A stretch of DNA of 64,000 bases from an uncultured Prevotellaceae bacterium (GTDB taxonomy: Bacteria > Bacteroidota > Bacteroidia > Bacteroidales > Bacteroidaceae), in contig CAMWKZ010000009.1 in the NCBI GenBank assembly GCA_947174945.1, positions 1-64,000 on the forward strand. The letters are read 5' to 3'. The translations under genes were made by a program, and so were the position numbers. Position 1 is the stretch's first letter. Every line of letters begins with the position of its first letter. Of the stretch, positions 8,159 through 17,420 are shown piece after piece. Under the pieces are notes generated by a model. It was not told where the DNA came from. It was given only the letters and a program-made list of their open reading frames with translations, and did no database searches.

Positions 8159-9085
8159 CTACGCTAAAAAGAAGAGGGACACGCCAACTACACTTATTAA
8201 GGCTCCGATGATGCCTTTTAGGGTGATGGGTTGGCGGAACAGCCAATAGGAGGGTAGGATGATGATGATGGGGGTGAGGGCCATCAGGGTACTGGCAATG
8301 CCGGCACTTGTGTACTGGACGGCCATCAGGGAGAAGCCGACACCGACGAAGGGGCCAAAGATGGTTGTGGTGGTAGCGGTGGCCATGTCAACCTTGTCGT
8401 GAAAGGCTTTGCGTAGTGGGCGAAGCCCTTCTTTATAATATAATAATAAGGTGAAACCGATAAGTCCAGCTATGCAGCGGAAGAAGTTGGCAGAGAAAGA
8501 TAACAGCCAGGATGCCTGTTCTCCGTCTATCGAGGCTTCGTAGTAGTTTAGACCTATCTTGCTCAGTACCAGTCCGACACCCTGACAGACAGCGGCTCCG
8601 ATGGCAAAAAGTACGCCACTCAGGGGTAGCTTAAGCGATACGCGGTGATGCTCGCCACGGCCAAGAACGGAGATGGCAATACCGACCAGTGTTACCAGCA
8701 TGGCCAAGATGCTGGTGAAGGTCATGTACTCACTGAGTGCAAGCCAAGCGGTAAAGGCGGCAGCCAGTGGTGCCAGCGTCATAAACAGCTGACCGAAGCG
8801 GGAGCCAATGATAATGTAGCACTGAAACAGGCAGTAGTCGCCAATCACATAGCCCACCAATCCCGACAGCAGCAGCCAGCCGTAAGACTGCATCGAACCG
8901 CTGAGGGGCAAGGGCGAGCCTGTTGTCACCCAGAACAGACCCATGCCAAACAGCAGGGCCAGTGACATACGCAGCACGTTGAGCACAAGATTGCCCATGC
9001 GCTTGCTGCCATACTCAGAAAGCAAGGCGGTGGCCGTCCACGAGAAGGCCACGCCAATGGAAATCAGTTCACCTAAATACTGCAT
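8159..9085 (-). CDS. EamA-family (drug/metabolite superfamily) transporter
   Basis: A 308-residue inner-membrane protein with about ten hydrophobic segments in two repeated EamA halves (roughly 1-140 and 150-308). The start MQYLGELISIGVAFSWTATAL and the C-terminal segment TPIIIILPSYWLFRQPITLKG are typical. The ATG overlaps the stop of the upstream PL10 gene (TAATG), implying translational coupling. The operon position after a KdgF-like cupin and a pectate lyase suggests export or import of a small metabolite linked to uronate use; the substrate cannot be read from the sequence. Confidence 0.85.
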   Translation of the reverse strand: MQYLGELISIGVAFSWTATALLSEYGSKRMGNLVLNVLRMSLALLFGMGLFWVTTGSPLPLSGSMQSYGWLLLSGLVGYVIGDYCLFQCYIIIGSRFGQLFMTLAPLAAAFTAWLALSEYMTFTSILAMLVTLVGIAISVLGRGEHHRVSLKLPLSGVLFAIGAAVCQGVGLVLSKIGLNYYEASIDGEQASWLLSFSANFFRCIAGLIGFTLLLYYKEGLRPLRKAFHDKVDMATATTTTIFGPFVGVGFSLMAVQYTSAGIASTLMALTPIIIILPSYWLFRQPITLKGIIGALISVVGVSLFFLA

Positions 9086-10686
9086 TACTCTTTGTGGCGA
9101 ATGCTGCTAATCAGCGCCACCATGTTCCAGATGTAAGTCCGTGTAGAGATGCCCTTCACGCTACGGTTCTCGTAGGGTGAGGTGTCATATTCGTCGCCCA
9201 CCATCCTCTGCCCGTAGGAGTGGTCGTCACTCTCGGTAGGCATGGTGGCAGGAATAGGCTTGTAGGGGTGGGATATTTGGTTAAATACCGACAGCCAGCG
9301 CCCTTCGCTATCCAGCGAGGCGATAATATCCTCTACCTTCGGCATGGGGAGCCGCCGTTGCATTTCTGATGGCTGGCGATAGTAATAGTCCTGCGGGCCG
9401 CTCATTGCTGCCTTGTTGAGTGGCGAGTTGCGCTGCAACACCTGCGGGTCAAGTGCCTCGGCTTCGCGCAGTGCCTGTCGCAGGGCGGCAGGGTTGGCCA
9501 CGTAGAAAGAGCTGTAATGGGCAATGGTGCCCTCGGGAATGGTGTCGGTATAGTACTCGCCGTTGACCACGTTGGAGCCTTTACGGTGTACATATATCGG
9601 CTGGCCGTTGTCGGGGTTGACGAAGCGAGGCAGGAAGATGTCGCCTTCGCCCAGCGGTCGCCGTCCCAGTTGCGTAACCCATTCTGACGGAAGCTGCTGG
9701 CTCTCCAAGAACTGGATGGCACGGGGAATGCCCTGCAGATAGCTCTTATCGCCCGTCAGTCGATAGTAGTCGAGCATCTGGCGAATCATGCTGATGGTCG
9801 TTCCTGTATTGACGGCGCGGGGCTCGTAGGAACGGGCGTGGGCAGGCTTCAAATCGTCGACGGTGTACTGGTCGGCCCATCCAGCCAGCGGCAATGGCTG
9901 TTGCAAGTCGCGCAGGCAGTGCATTGCCTTGAGGATAGGCTCCTTCAGTTCCTCCATACCCAGCGAGGTATAGCACTGGGTAAGGAAGTCGATGTTATGC
10001 GGTATGACACCGTCGTTGATGGTGACAAACGAAGAGTAGTCGGCTTGTCCGCGAAAGGGATGGTTGTACATGAGCGGATAGCGTTGTGGCCATCCGCCAT
10101 TGCTGTACTGGCTCTGTAGGAAGAAACCAATGGCACGCTGCAGGGCGGCATGGAACTCGGGGTCTTTCTTTTCCAGATAGATGCGCAACAGGAACTCAGA
10201 GCAGTGCATGGTAGCCTCATCGTCGAAAGTGGCATTGCCATAGTAGTGCTGGAACTCTTCCAGTCGCCAAGCCTGTCGGCCAATGGTGGCATACCATTTC
10301 TTCGTTGTCTCCTCTGACTCGTAGTCGAACATATAGTTCCAGCCACCGCAGGGCAGCTGACCGTGGATGATGCAGCGGGCCACGCGGCAAGCACAATCGT
10401 AGTAATACTCATCGCCCGTAGCATGATAGGCATCCAGCAGCAGCTGGCCGACATCGGGTGTGCTGGGCGACTGTAGCCACACCATTGTGCGCCATGCTTC
10501 CAGCTCGCCCCACTGCCGAGAGTAGTCGGGCAGATAGCTCCAGACGAACCCTCCCTTGTAGGAGGCAACGTCCATCATGTACTGCGTGGCACGACGCATG
10601 GCCTGCCTCGCCTCCCTGTCGCCAGCTTTTGCAGACAGGGAGACCAGACAGACAAGAAGGTAAAGGGCCAGCCGTTTCATCTTCAT
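9085..10686 (-). CDS. Secreted pectate lyase, PL10 family (Pec_lyase)
   Basis: PL10 enzymes cleave polygalacturonate by beta-elimination, giving 4,5-unsaturated products. The 533-residue protein has a signal peptide (KRLALYLLVCLVSLSAKAG) and an alpha/alpha barrel. Family hallmarks NGGWPQRYP (197-204 region) and VTINDG (221-226) are visible, with AHARSYEPRAVN around 290. An AGAGG-like ribosome site sits 2 bp before ATG 10686 and 8 bp before ATG 10680, so the second Met may be the true start. It lies in an operon between a KdgF-like cupin and EamA. Confidence 0.85.
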   Translation of the reverse strand: MKMKRLALYLLVCLVSLSAKAGDREARQAMRRATQYMMDVASYKGGFVWSYLPDYSRQWGELEAWRTMVWLQSPSTPDVGQLLLDAYHATGDEYYYDCACRVARCIIHGQLPCGGWNYMFDYESEETTKKWYATIGRQAWRLEEFQHYYGNATFDDEATMHCSEFLLRIYLEKKDPEFHAALQRAIGFFLQSQYSNGGWPQRYPLMYNHPFRGQADYSSFVTINDGVIPHNIDFLTQCYTSLGMEELKEPILKAMHCLRDLQQPLPLAGWADQYTVDDLKPAHARSYEPRAVNTGTTISMIRQMLDYYRLTGDKSYLQGIPRAIQFLESQQLPSEWVTQLGRRPLGEGDIFLPRFVNPDNGQPIYVHRKGSNVVNGEYYTDTIPEGTIAHYSSFYVANPAALRQALREAEALDPQVLQRNSPLNKAAMSGPQDYYYRQPSEMQRRLPMPKVEDIIASLDSEGRWLSVFNQISHPYKPIPATMPTESDDHSYGQRMVGDEYDTSPYENRSVKGISTRTYIWNMVALISSIRHKE

Positions 10687-10697
10687 TGCCTCTTTCC

Positions 10698-11174
10698 TTA
10701 TTTCTTACCCAAGAAATCGGCTCGCATGGGGCTGAAGGTGTCAATCAGCACGCCAGCCTCCAAACAGACTGCACCGTGCAGCACGTCGGGGGCTACATAA
10801 TAACCGTCGCCAGCCTCCAGCACCTTCTTCTCACCACCGATAGTTACCTCAAACTTACCGCTGGCTACATAGGTGGCCTGTGTGTGGTAGTGGGTATGAG
10901 CCTTGCCAACGGCACCCTTCTCAAACTTCACCTTCACCACCATCAACTGGCCGTCGTAGCCCATAATCTGGCGCTTTACGCCCGGTTCGGCATCCTCCCA
11001 CTGGAGGTCTTTCTCGTACAAGAAGGCCGCACTACGTGTCTTCTTGCAGCACTCTTTTTCGCAATCTTTTTCACTCATCTTATCGCATTTTTGTTGGTTA
11101 CACGTCTTACCGTTCTGGGCACTCATTGTGAGAACCGTCAGCATGGCCATTGCCATCAAAGCTAATCTTTTCAT
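10698..11174 (-). CDS. KdgF-like cupin with signal peptide and Cys-rich linker
   Basis: The C-terminal part (about residues 50-158) resembles KdgF, the cupin that linearises 4,5-unsaturated uronates from pectin or alginate: KRQIMGYDGQLMVVKVKFEKG, metal ligands in KAHTHYHTQ, GDGYYVAPDVLHG and the ending FSPMRADFL. Unusually, it is preceded by a signal peptide (MKRLALMAMAMLTVLTMSAQ) and a segment with five cysteines (CNQQKCDKMSEKDCEKECC). KdgF is normally cytoplasmic, so a periplasmic site would be atypical. It is first in the cupin-PL10-EamA operon. A non-KdgF cupin remains possible. Confidence 0.75.
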   Translation of the reverse strand: MKRLALMAMAMLTVLTMSAQNGKTCNQQKCDKMSEKDCEKECCKKTRSAAFLYEKDLQWEDAEPGVKRQIMGYDGQLMVVKVKFEKGAVGKAHTHYHTQATYVASGKFEVTIGGEKKVLEAGDGYYVAPDVLHGAVCLEAGVLIDTFSPMRADFLGKK

Positions 11175-11323
11175 CGTTTTCTTTCTTGTTTAAGTTGTTG
11201 TTTTATTATAGAGTTTGTTAGTACTTAGACGTTCCTTTACCTATTTGGTTTAACGTAAACCCGACGAATTTAGTATTGCGTAAAATAATGGAATAATGCC
11301 ATAGGGTTGGTATTCGTCGGAGA

Positions 11324-11380
11324 AAGAACCGTTCTTACCCATTAAAAGAGCCGTTCTTTCCACGGGTAAGAACGGCTCTT
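11324..11380. repeat. Three 22-bp-spaced near-palindromes (AAGAnCsGnTCTT)
   Basis: AAGAACCGTTCTT (11324), AAGAGCCGTTCTT (11346) and AAGAACGGCTCTT (11368) lie exactly 22 bp apart. Segment 11364-11383 can pair either with 11321-11340 (19 of 20 bases) or with the hairpin partner 11345-11358, so alternative folds exist. The adjoining gene-free stretch 11175-11323 also holds GGTTTA/TAAACC (11247-11261) and CCGACGAAT/ATTCGTCGG (11262-11270 and 11312-11320) inverted repeats, and no clear cupin promoter. Confidence 0.7.
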
Positions 11381-11381
11381 T
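11345..11381 (-). terminator. Hairpin terminator after the S41 protease gene
   Basis: A 14-bp stem (11345-11358 with 11368-11381) around a 9-nt loop is followed on the minus strand by TTTTAAT. It lies 15 bp after the stop of the S41 gene and is part of the 22-bp-spaced array. Confidence 0.75.
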
Positions 11382-11395
11382 CTGTGAGAGTGATA

Positions 11396-12970
11396 CTACT
11401 TCAGCAATTCTAAGGCACGTTGCACCGTGTCGCTCAACTCGTTGATGATGGCGAAATACTCGTCCATGTTCCACAGGTCGCGGGCAATAAGGGCCTTCAA
11501 CTGGGTGCGCAGATAGGGCAGCGTGGTTTGTAGCTCGGCATCGTCCTTGGGCTTGATGTCCTGCTTCTCGCCCTCGGCTATGATGCGGTCAATAAGTTCT
11601 TGGGGTACTTCAAAGTGCTGGCGGAAGTCGTCGAAACTCTTGTATTGTGCCTGAAGCTGCTGGCGGTGCTCGTCAACATAGCGCAGGTTCTGCGTGATGA
11701 CAATGGTCTTGGCGGCCAGCTGGCGGTGGTATTTGGTGTAACGCAGCGTGTCAAGCGGTACGAACTCGTCGGGCATGATGCCGCCACCGCCATAGACCAC
11801 GCGGTGCTTCTTCAGCGTATAGTATTTCAGCGAGTCGGCAAAATGGACGCTGTCGGCTGACATCAGCTCGCCACTCTTCAGTCGGTTCACCACGTCCATC
11901 GCGTAGTCCTCCCCTTTGCCCTTGACGTAAGGCTTCTGAATGCAACGACCAGAGGGGGTGTAGTAATGGGCGATGGTCAGGCGGAGCATGGAACCGTCGG
12001 GCAGGTCGATGGGCCGCTGCACCAAGCCCTTGCCGAAGGTACGCCGCCCTATGACGATGCCCCTGTCTTGGTCCTGTATGGCACCCGACACAATCTCGGC
12101 AGCCGATGCGGTATAGCTGTCTACCAAGACGGCCACCTTGCCCTTGGTAAATAGCCCGCCTCCCTTGGCCCTGTACTCTGAGCGACTGGCTCGGCGGCCT
12201 TTTGTGTACACAATCAGCTCGTCGCGCTCCAGAAACTCCTCGGCTATCTTGACAGCAGCCTGCAGATAGCCGCCCCCGTTCTCCTGCAAGTCGAGTACGA
12301 GCGACTTCATGCCCTGCTTCTTTAGTTTCTTCAGACTCTCGCAGAACTCGTCGTAGGTAGTGGCACCAAAACTGCCAATACGGATATATCCCACCTGAGG
12401 ACGGAGCATATACGTGGCATCAATGGACTTGACGGGAATCTTGTCGCGAGTGACCACAAACCGCAGGGTGTCGGCAATGCCCCGGCGCACGATGCCGAGG
12501 TTGACCTTCGTCCCCTTCGGGCCGCGCAGTCGGCGCATAATCTCCTCCTTCGCCATCTTCACGCCGGCAATGGCCGTGTCGTTGACCGAGATTATACGGT
12601 CGCCCGCCACAATACCGACCTTCTCTGAGGGGCCACCGCTGACGGGCTGTATGACGAGCAGCGTGTCCTCCACCATATTGAACTGCACGCCAATGCCTTC
12701 GAAGTTGCCCTGCAGGGGCTCGTTGGCCTCGCGCACCTCCTTGGCCGTCAGGTAACTGCTGTGGGGGTCCAGTTTCTCAATCATGCCCCGGATGCCGTCC
12801 TCGGCCAGTTTCTGTTCGTCTACACTGTCAACATACAAGTTGGTGATAGCCATTTCAGCAAGCTGCAACTTGCGCAATGGTGAGTCTGCGCCTATGTTGA
12901 CGTGCATCTGGGCGCTACCTATCAAGGGGAACAGCAGCAGAACTGCTGCAAGCAAAACCTTTTTATTCAT
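11396..12970 (-). CDS. S41-family C-terminal processing protease (PDZ)
   Basis: Carboxy-terminal processing proteases are periplasmic serine/lysine proteases that trim or degrade envelope proteins. The 524-residue protein has a signal peptide ([21 protein letters not shown]), an N-terminal helical part with [12 protein letters not shown], a PDZ domain (GIGVQFNM to [12 protein letters not shown]) and the S41 catalytic core. The catalytic serine is in [10 protein letters not shown] and the lysine in [13 protein letters not shown] 12970 overlaps the parE stop by 8 bp, so the upstream ATG at 13000 is rejected. It is last in the 16045-11396 operon. Confidence 0.9.
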   Translation of the reverse strand: MNKKVLLAAVLLLFPLIGSAQMHVNIGADSPLRKLQLAEMAITNLYVDSVDEQKLAEDGIRGMIEKLDPHSSYLTAKEVREANEPLQGNFEGIGVQFNMVEDTLLVIQPVSGGPSEKVGIVAGDRIISVNDTAIAGVKMAKEEIMRRLRGPKGTKVNLGIVRRGIADTLRFVVTRDKIPVKSIDATYMLRPQVGYIRIGSFGATTYDEFCESLKKLKKQGMKSLVLDLQENGGGYLQAAVKIAEEFLERDELIVYTKGRRASRSEYRAKGGGLFTKGKVAVLVDSYTASAAEIVSGAIQDQDRGIVIGRRTFGKGLVQRPIDLPDGSMLRLTIAHYYTPSGRCIQKPYVKGKGEDYAMDVVNRLKSGELMSADSVHFADSLKYYTLKKHRVVYGGGGIMPDEFVPLDTLRYTKYHRQLAAKTIVITQNLRYVDEHRQQLQAQYKSFDDFRQHFEVPQELIDRIIAEGEKQDIKPKDDAELQTTLPYLRTQLKALIARDLWNMDEYFAIINELSDTVQRALELLK

Positions 12971-14894
12971 AGTCGTAGTCTTCGGGCTTGTCTTCTTCAA
13001 TAACGAGGTTGTCGATGATGAAGTTCTGTCGCTCCATCGTGTTCTTGCCCATATAGTATTCTAACAGCTTTTGCACTTGGTCATTCTTATTCAGCGTCAC
13101 CTGCTCCAGACGGATGTCGGGGCCTATGAAGCCGGCAAACTCCTCGGGCGATATTTCGCCCAGACCTTTGAATCGGGTAATTTCAGGGTCGGGGCCCAGC
13201 TCCTGAATAGCCTTGATGCGCTCCTCGTCACTATAACAATAGCGGGTGAGGAAGTCGCCCTTCTTGCCGTCGTCGCGTATCTGCTTGTTCTTAATCTTCG
13301 TCCTGCGGTTGCGCACTCTGAACAAGGGGGTTTGCAGCACGTAGACGTGGCCCTTCTTGATAAGCTCGGGAAAGAACTGCAAGAAGAAGGTGATGATAAG
13401 CAGGCGGATGTGCATACCGTCAACATCGGCATCGGTAGCCACTATCACCTTATTATAACGCAACGTGTCCAGCCCCTCTTCGATGTCAAGTGCGGCCTGC
13501 AACAGATTGAACTCTTCGTTCTCGTAAACCACCTTCTTAGTCAGTCCGAAGGAGTTAAGGGGCTTCCCACGAAGCGAGAAGACGGCCTGCGTATTGACAT
13601 CGCGGCTCTTGGTGATGCTGCCGCTGGCTGAGTCGCCCTCGGTGATAAAGATGCACGACTCCTCCTTGCGGTCGTTCTTGGTATCGCTGAAGTGTATGCG
13701 GCAGTCGCGCAACTTGCGGTTATGCAGGTTGGCCTTCTTGGCACGCTCACGGGCCAGCTTCGTCACACCGGCCATTGCCTTGCGCTCGCGCTCGCTCTCC
13801 TTAATCTTACCCTCGATGACTTCTGCCACGTCCTGATGGATGTGCAGGTAGTTGTCCACCTGCTGTTTGATGAAGTCGCCCACATACTTGTTGATGCTCT
13901 CCCCGTCGGGAGCCATCTGCGTAGAGCCCAGCTTAATCTTGGTCTGGCTCTCAAACACGGGCTCTTCAACGTTGATAGCAATGGCAGCCACGATGCCTGT
14001 ACGAATATCGCCGTACTCATATTTGCCAAAAAATTCCTTGATGGTGCGGGCGATGTGCTCCTTAAAGGCACTCTGGTGGGTACCGCCCTGCGTGGTGTGT
14101 TGGCCGTTGACGAAAGAATGGTACTCCTCGCCATACTGGTTGGCATGGGTAAAGGCTATCTCAATGTCGTCGCCTTGCAGGTGGATGATGGGGTAGAGTG
14201 CGTCGTTGGTCATGCGGTCCTTCAGCAAGTCCTGCAGTCCGTGGCGGCTCAGAATGCGGCGGCCATTGTACATGATGGTCAGCCCGATGTTCAGATAGGT
14301 GTAGTTACGCAGCATGTTCTCCACGATTTCATCGTGAAACTGGTAGTTCTTGAACAGCTGTTCGTCGGGCTCAAAGTAGATGTAGGTGCCGTTCTCGTCC
14401 TGCGACGGCTCGGTGGTGTCGCTCACCAGCTGGCCCTGCGCAAACACCGCATGGCGCACCTTCCCGTCACGATAGCTGGTCACCTCAAAGCGCTTGCTCA
14501 GCGCATTGACGGCCTTTACGCCCACGCCGTTCAGTCCGATAGACTTCTTGAAGGCTTTTGAGTCGAACTTACCACTGGTATTCAGAATGCTCACCGACTC
14601 GATGAGCTTGCCCTGCGGGATGCCTCGCCCGTAGTCGCGCACCGTGACACGCAGGTTGTCGTCCACCGACACCTCGATGCGGTCGCCAGCACGCATCTTA
14701 AATTCGTCAATACTGTTGTCGAACACTTCCTTCAACAGCACGTAGATGCCGTCCTCTGGCGATGCGCCGTCGCCCAGTCGACCGATGTACATACCCGGTC
14801 TCAGCCTGATATGCTCAAGGCCTGTCAGGGTTCTGATGTTGTCGTCGTCGTACTGGACTGTCTCTTGCGGGATGATATTGTTTTCTTCACTCAT
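12963..14894 (-). CDS. parE: DNA topoisomerase IV subunit B
   Basis: This is the ATPase subunit of a type IIA topoisomerase, which with ParC separates sister chromosomes. The 643-residue protein has GHKL motifs [17 protein letters not shown] and [14 protein letters not shown], a transducer domain, then the TOPRIM motifs [10 protein letters not shown] and [13 protein letters not shown]. The form [20 protein letters not shown] matches the Bacteroidetes ParE branch rather than GyrB. parC is not adjacent. It overlaps the acyltransferase-like gene by 4 bp (ATGA) and the S41 gene by 8 bp. Confidence 0.9.
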   Translation of the reverse strand: MSEENNIIPQETVQYDDDNIRTLTGLEHIRLRPGMYIGRLGDGASPEDGIYVLLKEVFDNSIDEFKMRAGDRIEVSVDDNLRVTVRDYGRGIPQGKLIESVSILNTSGKFDSKAFKKSIGLNGVGVKAVNALSKRFEVTSYRDGKVRHAVFAQGQLVSDTTEPSQDENGTYIYFEPDEQLFKNYQFHDEIVENMLRNYTYLNIGLTIMYNGRRILSRHGLQDLLKDRMTNDALYPIIHLQGDDIEIAFTHANQYGEEYHSFVNGQHTTQGGTHQSAFKEHIARTIKEFFGKYEYGDIRTGIVAAIAINVEEPVFESQTKIKLGSTQMAPDGESINKYVGDFIKQQVDNYLHIHQDVAEVIEGKIKESERERKAMAGVTKLARERAKKANLHNRKLRDCRIHFSDTKNDRKEESCIFITEGDSASGSITKSRDVNTQAVFSLRGKPLNSFGLTKKVVYENEEFNLLQAALDIEEGLDTLRYNKVIVATDADVDGMHIRLLIITFFLQFFPELIKKGHVYVLQTPLFRVRNRRTKIKNKQIRDDGKKGDFLTRYCYSDEERIKAIQELGPDPEITRFKGLGEISPEEFAGFIGPDIRLEQVTLNKNDQVQKLLEYYMGKNTMERQNFIIDNLVIEEDKPEDYDYE

Positions 14895-16045
14895 AGACTT
14901 TTCTTAAAACACCTTCTTCTCTTATGTTGCTTGTGCTCCAGATATTGCCACTGGCTCTGCACCTTCTCGTTGGTTTCCATCTCGACGTTGGTCTCGCCCC
15001 ACTTGAACCCAAACTTCTGATACCACGGGATGAGGTCGTAGAACAACAGGGCGTTGACCCCCTTCTGCTGGTACTCGGGCAGGATGCCTATCAGCATCAG
15101 GTCAAGACACTCGGCATGATGGAACTTCAATGCCCGCAGGCAGTGCCACCAGCCAAAGGGCCACAGGCGACCGTTCCTACACTTCTGCAGGGCACGCGTC
15201 ATGCTGGTAATACTGATGCCCACGCCTATCAGCTTATGGTCGGGCGTATTCCAGTCCTCTATCAGGCAGAGCATATTCATGTCAAGGATGGGGAAGTACA
15301 TCTTCAGGTATTCGTCAATCTGGCGCTCCGTCATCTGCGAATAGCCGTAAAGATTGCCGAAGGTCTTGTTTATCACGTCAAGCACCTTGCGGCCATATTG
15401 CTCCTTACCGAACACCTGACTGCGCTTGGGATGCAGCGTGTGCAGGTTATAACGCTTCTGCACCAGTTCGGCCACCTTCTTATACTTCTCTGGCATACCG
15501 TCCTTGGGCACGATGAGCTTGTACTCTACATAGTCGTTATCCTTCACCCAGCCGCCCATCTGCTCCATGTGTTGCGGATAGTAGGGGTAGTTATAGATAG
15601 TGGCCATCGTGCCCAGCTGGTCGAAGCCCTCAATGAGCATTCCCTCGGGGTCCATGTCGGTAAAGCCCAGCGGCCCCACTATCTCCGTCATGCCCTTCTC
15701 GCGGCCCCACTGCTCAACGGCATCGAACAGCGCACGGCTCACCTCTAAGTCGTCAACGAAGTCGACCCAGCCAAAGCGCACGCTCTGCCGCTGCCAGTGC
15801 TCGTTAGCCCGATGGTTGATGATGCCTGCAATGCGCCCTACGGGCTTGCCGTCACGCCAAGCTATGAAATATTCGGCTTCGCAGAACTCAAAAGCGGCGT
15901 TCTTGTCCTTGCGAAGCGTGTGCAGCTCGTCGCTGTACAGGTTGGGGGCATCATACTCGTTACCACGATACAGGTCGTAGTGCAGCTGAATGAAAGCGTC
16001 CAGCTCCTTTTTGTTGGTGACTTTCCGAATCTCTATTGCAGACAT
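14891..16045 (-). CDS. GNAT-fold acetyltransferase-like protein
   Basis: A 384-residue cytoplasmic protein of a family widespread in Bacteroidetes but without a known substrate. Two GNAT-like regions are visible: the N-terminal half ([19 protein letters not shown]) and a C-terminal half with [20 protein letters not shown], the acetyl-CoA loop type. [20 protein letters not shown] in the middle is a strongly conserved-looking block. The basic C-terminus ([14 protein letters not shown]) overlaps parE by 4 bp. It is first gene of a three-gene operon with parE and the S41 protease. Confidence 0.75.
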   Translation of the reverse strand: MSAIEIRKVTNKKELDAFIQLHYDLYRGNEYDAPNLYSDELHTLRKDKNAAFEFCEAEYFIAWRDGKPVGRIAGIINHRANEHWQRQSVRFGWVDFVDDLEVSRALFDAVEQWGREKGMTEIVGPLGFTDMDPEGMLIEGFDQLGTMATIYNYPYYPQHMEQMGGWVKDNDYVEYKLIVPKDGMPEKYKKVAELVQKRYNLHTLHPKRSQVFGKEQYGRKVLDVINKTFGNLYGYSQMTERQIDEYLKMYFPILDMNMLCLIEDWNTPDHKLIGVGISITSMTRALQKCRNGRLWPFGWWHCLRALKFHHAECLDLMLIGILPEYQQKGVNALLFYDLIPWYQKFGFKWGETNVEMETNEKVQSQWQYLEHKQHKRRRCFKKSL

Positions 16046-16074
16046 CTTCTTAATACATAGACATTAAATGTATG

Positions 16075-16106
16075 CAAAGGTAAGGAAAAAGCGCGGAATG
16101 CCAAAA
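16075..16106 (-). promoter_or_regulatory. Promoter of the GNAT-parE-S41 operon
   Basis: On the minus strand TACCTTTG (16075-16082) and TTTTG (16102-16106), 19 bp apart. Predicted leader of about 22-25 nt before ATG 16045. Confidence 0.65.
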
Positions 16107-16109
16107 TAT

Positions 16110-17324
16110 TTAACCTATTTTACGGCAAATAAACAGCTTATGGCTGCCGTCGGCAATGGTGGTGGCAAAGAGGTAAACGGGGCCACCGTCCTTCATTTTC
16201 AGCCTTTGGCGTAGCTGCTGAGCTGTCAAGGGAAAGTTGCGCACCGTGATATTGGCCTGACTAACGCCTGCCAGTGCCGTCTTCAAATCGCGCTTGTTAA
16301 GTGACGAAACAGCTGTAATCTGGAAACCACGCCCGGGGAAATCGGCAATGGGGACGGAACTTAGAAACAGGTGGGAGTTGGCTGAAACAGGACTGACGGG
16401 GAACCTTTCCGCCAACGCTTCAAAGCACCCAGCCTTCATTATCGAAGCGTTAGGCTCATACAGAAAACATAAAGCATCGGCAGACGCTGGCAGTTTGGAC
16501 GGAGCAAACCCAGAGTTTGGACGGAGCAAACCCAGAGTTTGGACGGAGCAAACTACCGTGAAGGTACTATCATTATTCACGCAAGTAAGAATCAGGCCAT
16601 CAGTAGCGCTCTTGCCCAGCACCAGCAGAAGCTCCTTACACTCGTTGTCAACACTGACAATATGCACCTCGCTGACGCAGCCAAGGTCATCAACAGCCTT
16701 GCGCCAGTCGAGCATAGGCGATAGCTTTAGCACGATGGTATCGGCTTTTTCCTGCAACAAGGGCAGCAGCTCCAGCACATTGGGCGTGCAATCTTCGATA
16801 CCATAAGTACGTCCCCCGTGCTCATTGCGGCGGGCTGGGTCTAAGTAAATCACGGCGGCGTGCTCCATCTCCGCTAAGTACGTTGCATTATCAGCGCAAC
16901 AAACGGAACACGACAAGCCAAGTAAACGGAGATTATGCTCGGCGATGGCACATAGCGCAGCGTCCTGCTCCACATAGACACGCCGCCCAAAACCTTGCGA
17001 CATGAAGTAGAAATCAACGCCAAAGCCGCCTGTCAGGTCAACGAATGACTGACCACCTAAACATCCACCACTGACCATCTGAGCCTTATAGCGAGCCGTT
17101 TGCTCCGAGGAACACTGCTCCATATTCAAGTGCGGCGGATAGACAACGCCTTCCACCGCTGCCCACGACGGCAACTTTCGTCGGGCCGTTTGCCAGCCAG
17201 CAATCTGCTGCAAGGCCGTCGTCAGCTCTACTTCCCCGTCCTTTGCCCCTTGCAAAGCCAGTCTCCGCACGTCGTCAGCCCGATGTTGGCGAACGAAGTC
17301 CCATGTCTTCTCGTTGATTAACAT
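16110..17324 (-). CDS. Class I SAM-dependent methyltransferase, THUMP-like (PG_1098 type)
   Basis: A 404-residue protein with a Rossmann methyltransferase core: FVDLTGGFGVDFYFMSQGF (SAM motif I) and AVIYLDPARRNEHGGRTYG (DPAR catalytic-type loop). The C-terminal part resembles the THUMP-like domain of the Porphyromonas PG_1098 family (NITVRNFPLTAQQLRQRLKM). The target is probably RNA, by family inference only. A 22-bp tandem repeat lies inside the gene at 16493-16553, between these domains. ATG 17324 starts 4 bp after the -7 box, so the mRNA would be leaderless. Confidence 0.8.
   Translation of the reverse strand: MLINEKTWDFVRQHRADDVRRLALQGAKDGEVELTTALQQIAGWQTARRKLPSWAAVEGVVYPPHLNMEQCSSEQTARYKAQMVSGGCLGGQSFVDLTGGFGVDFYFMSQGFGRRVYVEQDAALCAIAEHNLRLLGLSCSVCCADNATYLAEMEHAAVIYLDPARRNEHGGRTYGIEDCTPNVLELLPLLQEKADTIVLKLSPMLDWRKAVDDLGCVSEVHIVSVDNECKELLLVLGKSATDGLILTCVNNDSTFTVVCSVQTLGLLRPNSGFAPSKLPASADALCFLYEPNASIMKAGCFEALAERFPVSPVSANSHLFLSSVPIADFPGRGFQITAVSSLNKRDLKTALAGVSQANITVRNFPLTAQQLRQRLKMKDGGPVYLFATTIADGSHKLFICRKIG
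16493..16553. repeat. Intragenic 22-bp tandem repeat, 2.8 copies
   Basis: Copies start at 16493, 16515 and 16537 (the last is 17 bp) and look identical. Each contains GTTTG...CAAAC as an inverted pair. Because 22 is not a multiple of 3, the same DNA is read in three frames, giving CSVQTLG, LLRPNSG and FAPSKL in succession. A change of one copy would shift the reading frame. Confidence 0.9.
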
Positions 17325-17328
17325 AATG

Positions 17329-17358
17329 CAAAGATACAAATAATCTTTAAATTATCAA
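17329..17358 (-). promoter_or_regulatory. Promoter of the THUMP-like methyltransferase
   Basis: TATCTTTG (17329-17336) and TTG (17356-17358) on the minus strand, 19 bp apart; only CATT separates the -7 box from the ATG. Confidence 0.65.
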
Positions 17359-17389
17359 CGGCTAATGAGCAATTATCAATTAAATATCG

Positions 17390-17397
17390 TATCTTTG
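17390..17397 (+). promoter_or_regulatory. -7 box of the dapB operon
   Basis: TATCTTTG followed by CACCG, 23 bp before the dapB ATG; the -33 region is not convincing. Confidence 0.5.
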
Positions 17398-17420
17398 CAC
17401 CGTATTAATACATTGTTTAT

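Noticed and set aside
12963..14894. Type IIA topoisomerase subunit as GyrB
   Set aside because: The motif [19 protein letters not shown] is of the ParE branch in Bacteroidetes; GyrB has GGKFDKGSYKVSGGLHG-like sequence.
17351..17379. ATTATCAA repeated at 21 bp before dapB as another periodic array
   Set aside because: Only two short AT-rich words, a 21-bp step and no inverted part; likely chance in a low-complexity gap.
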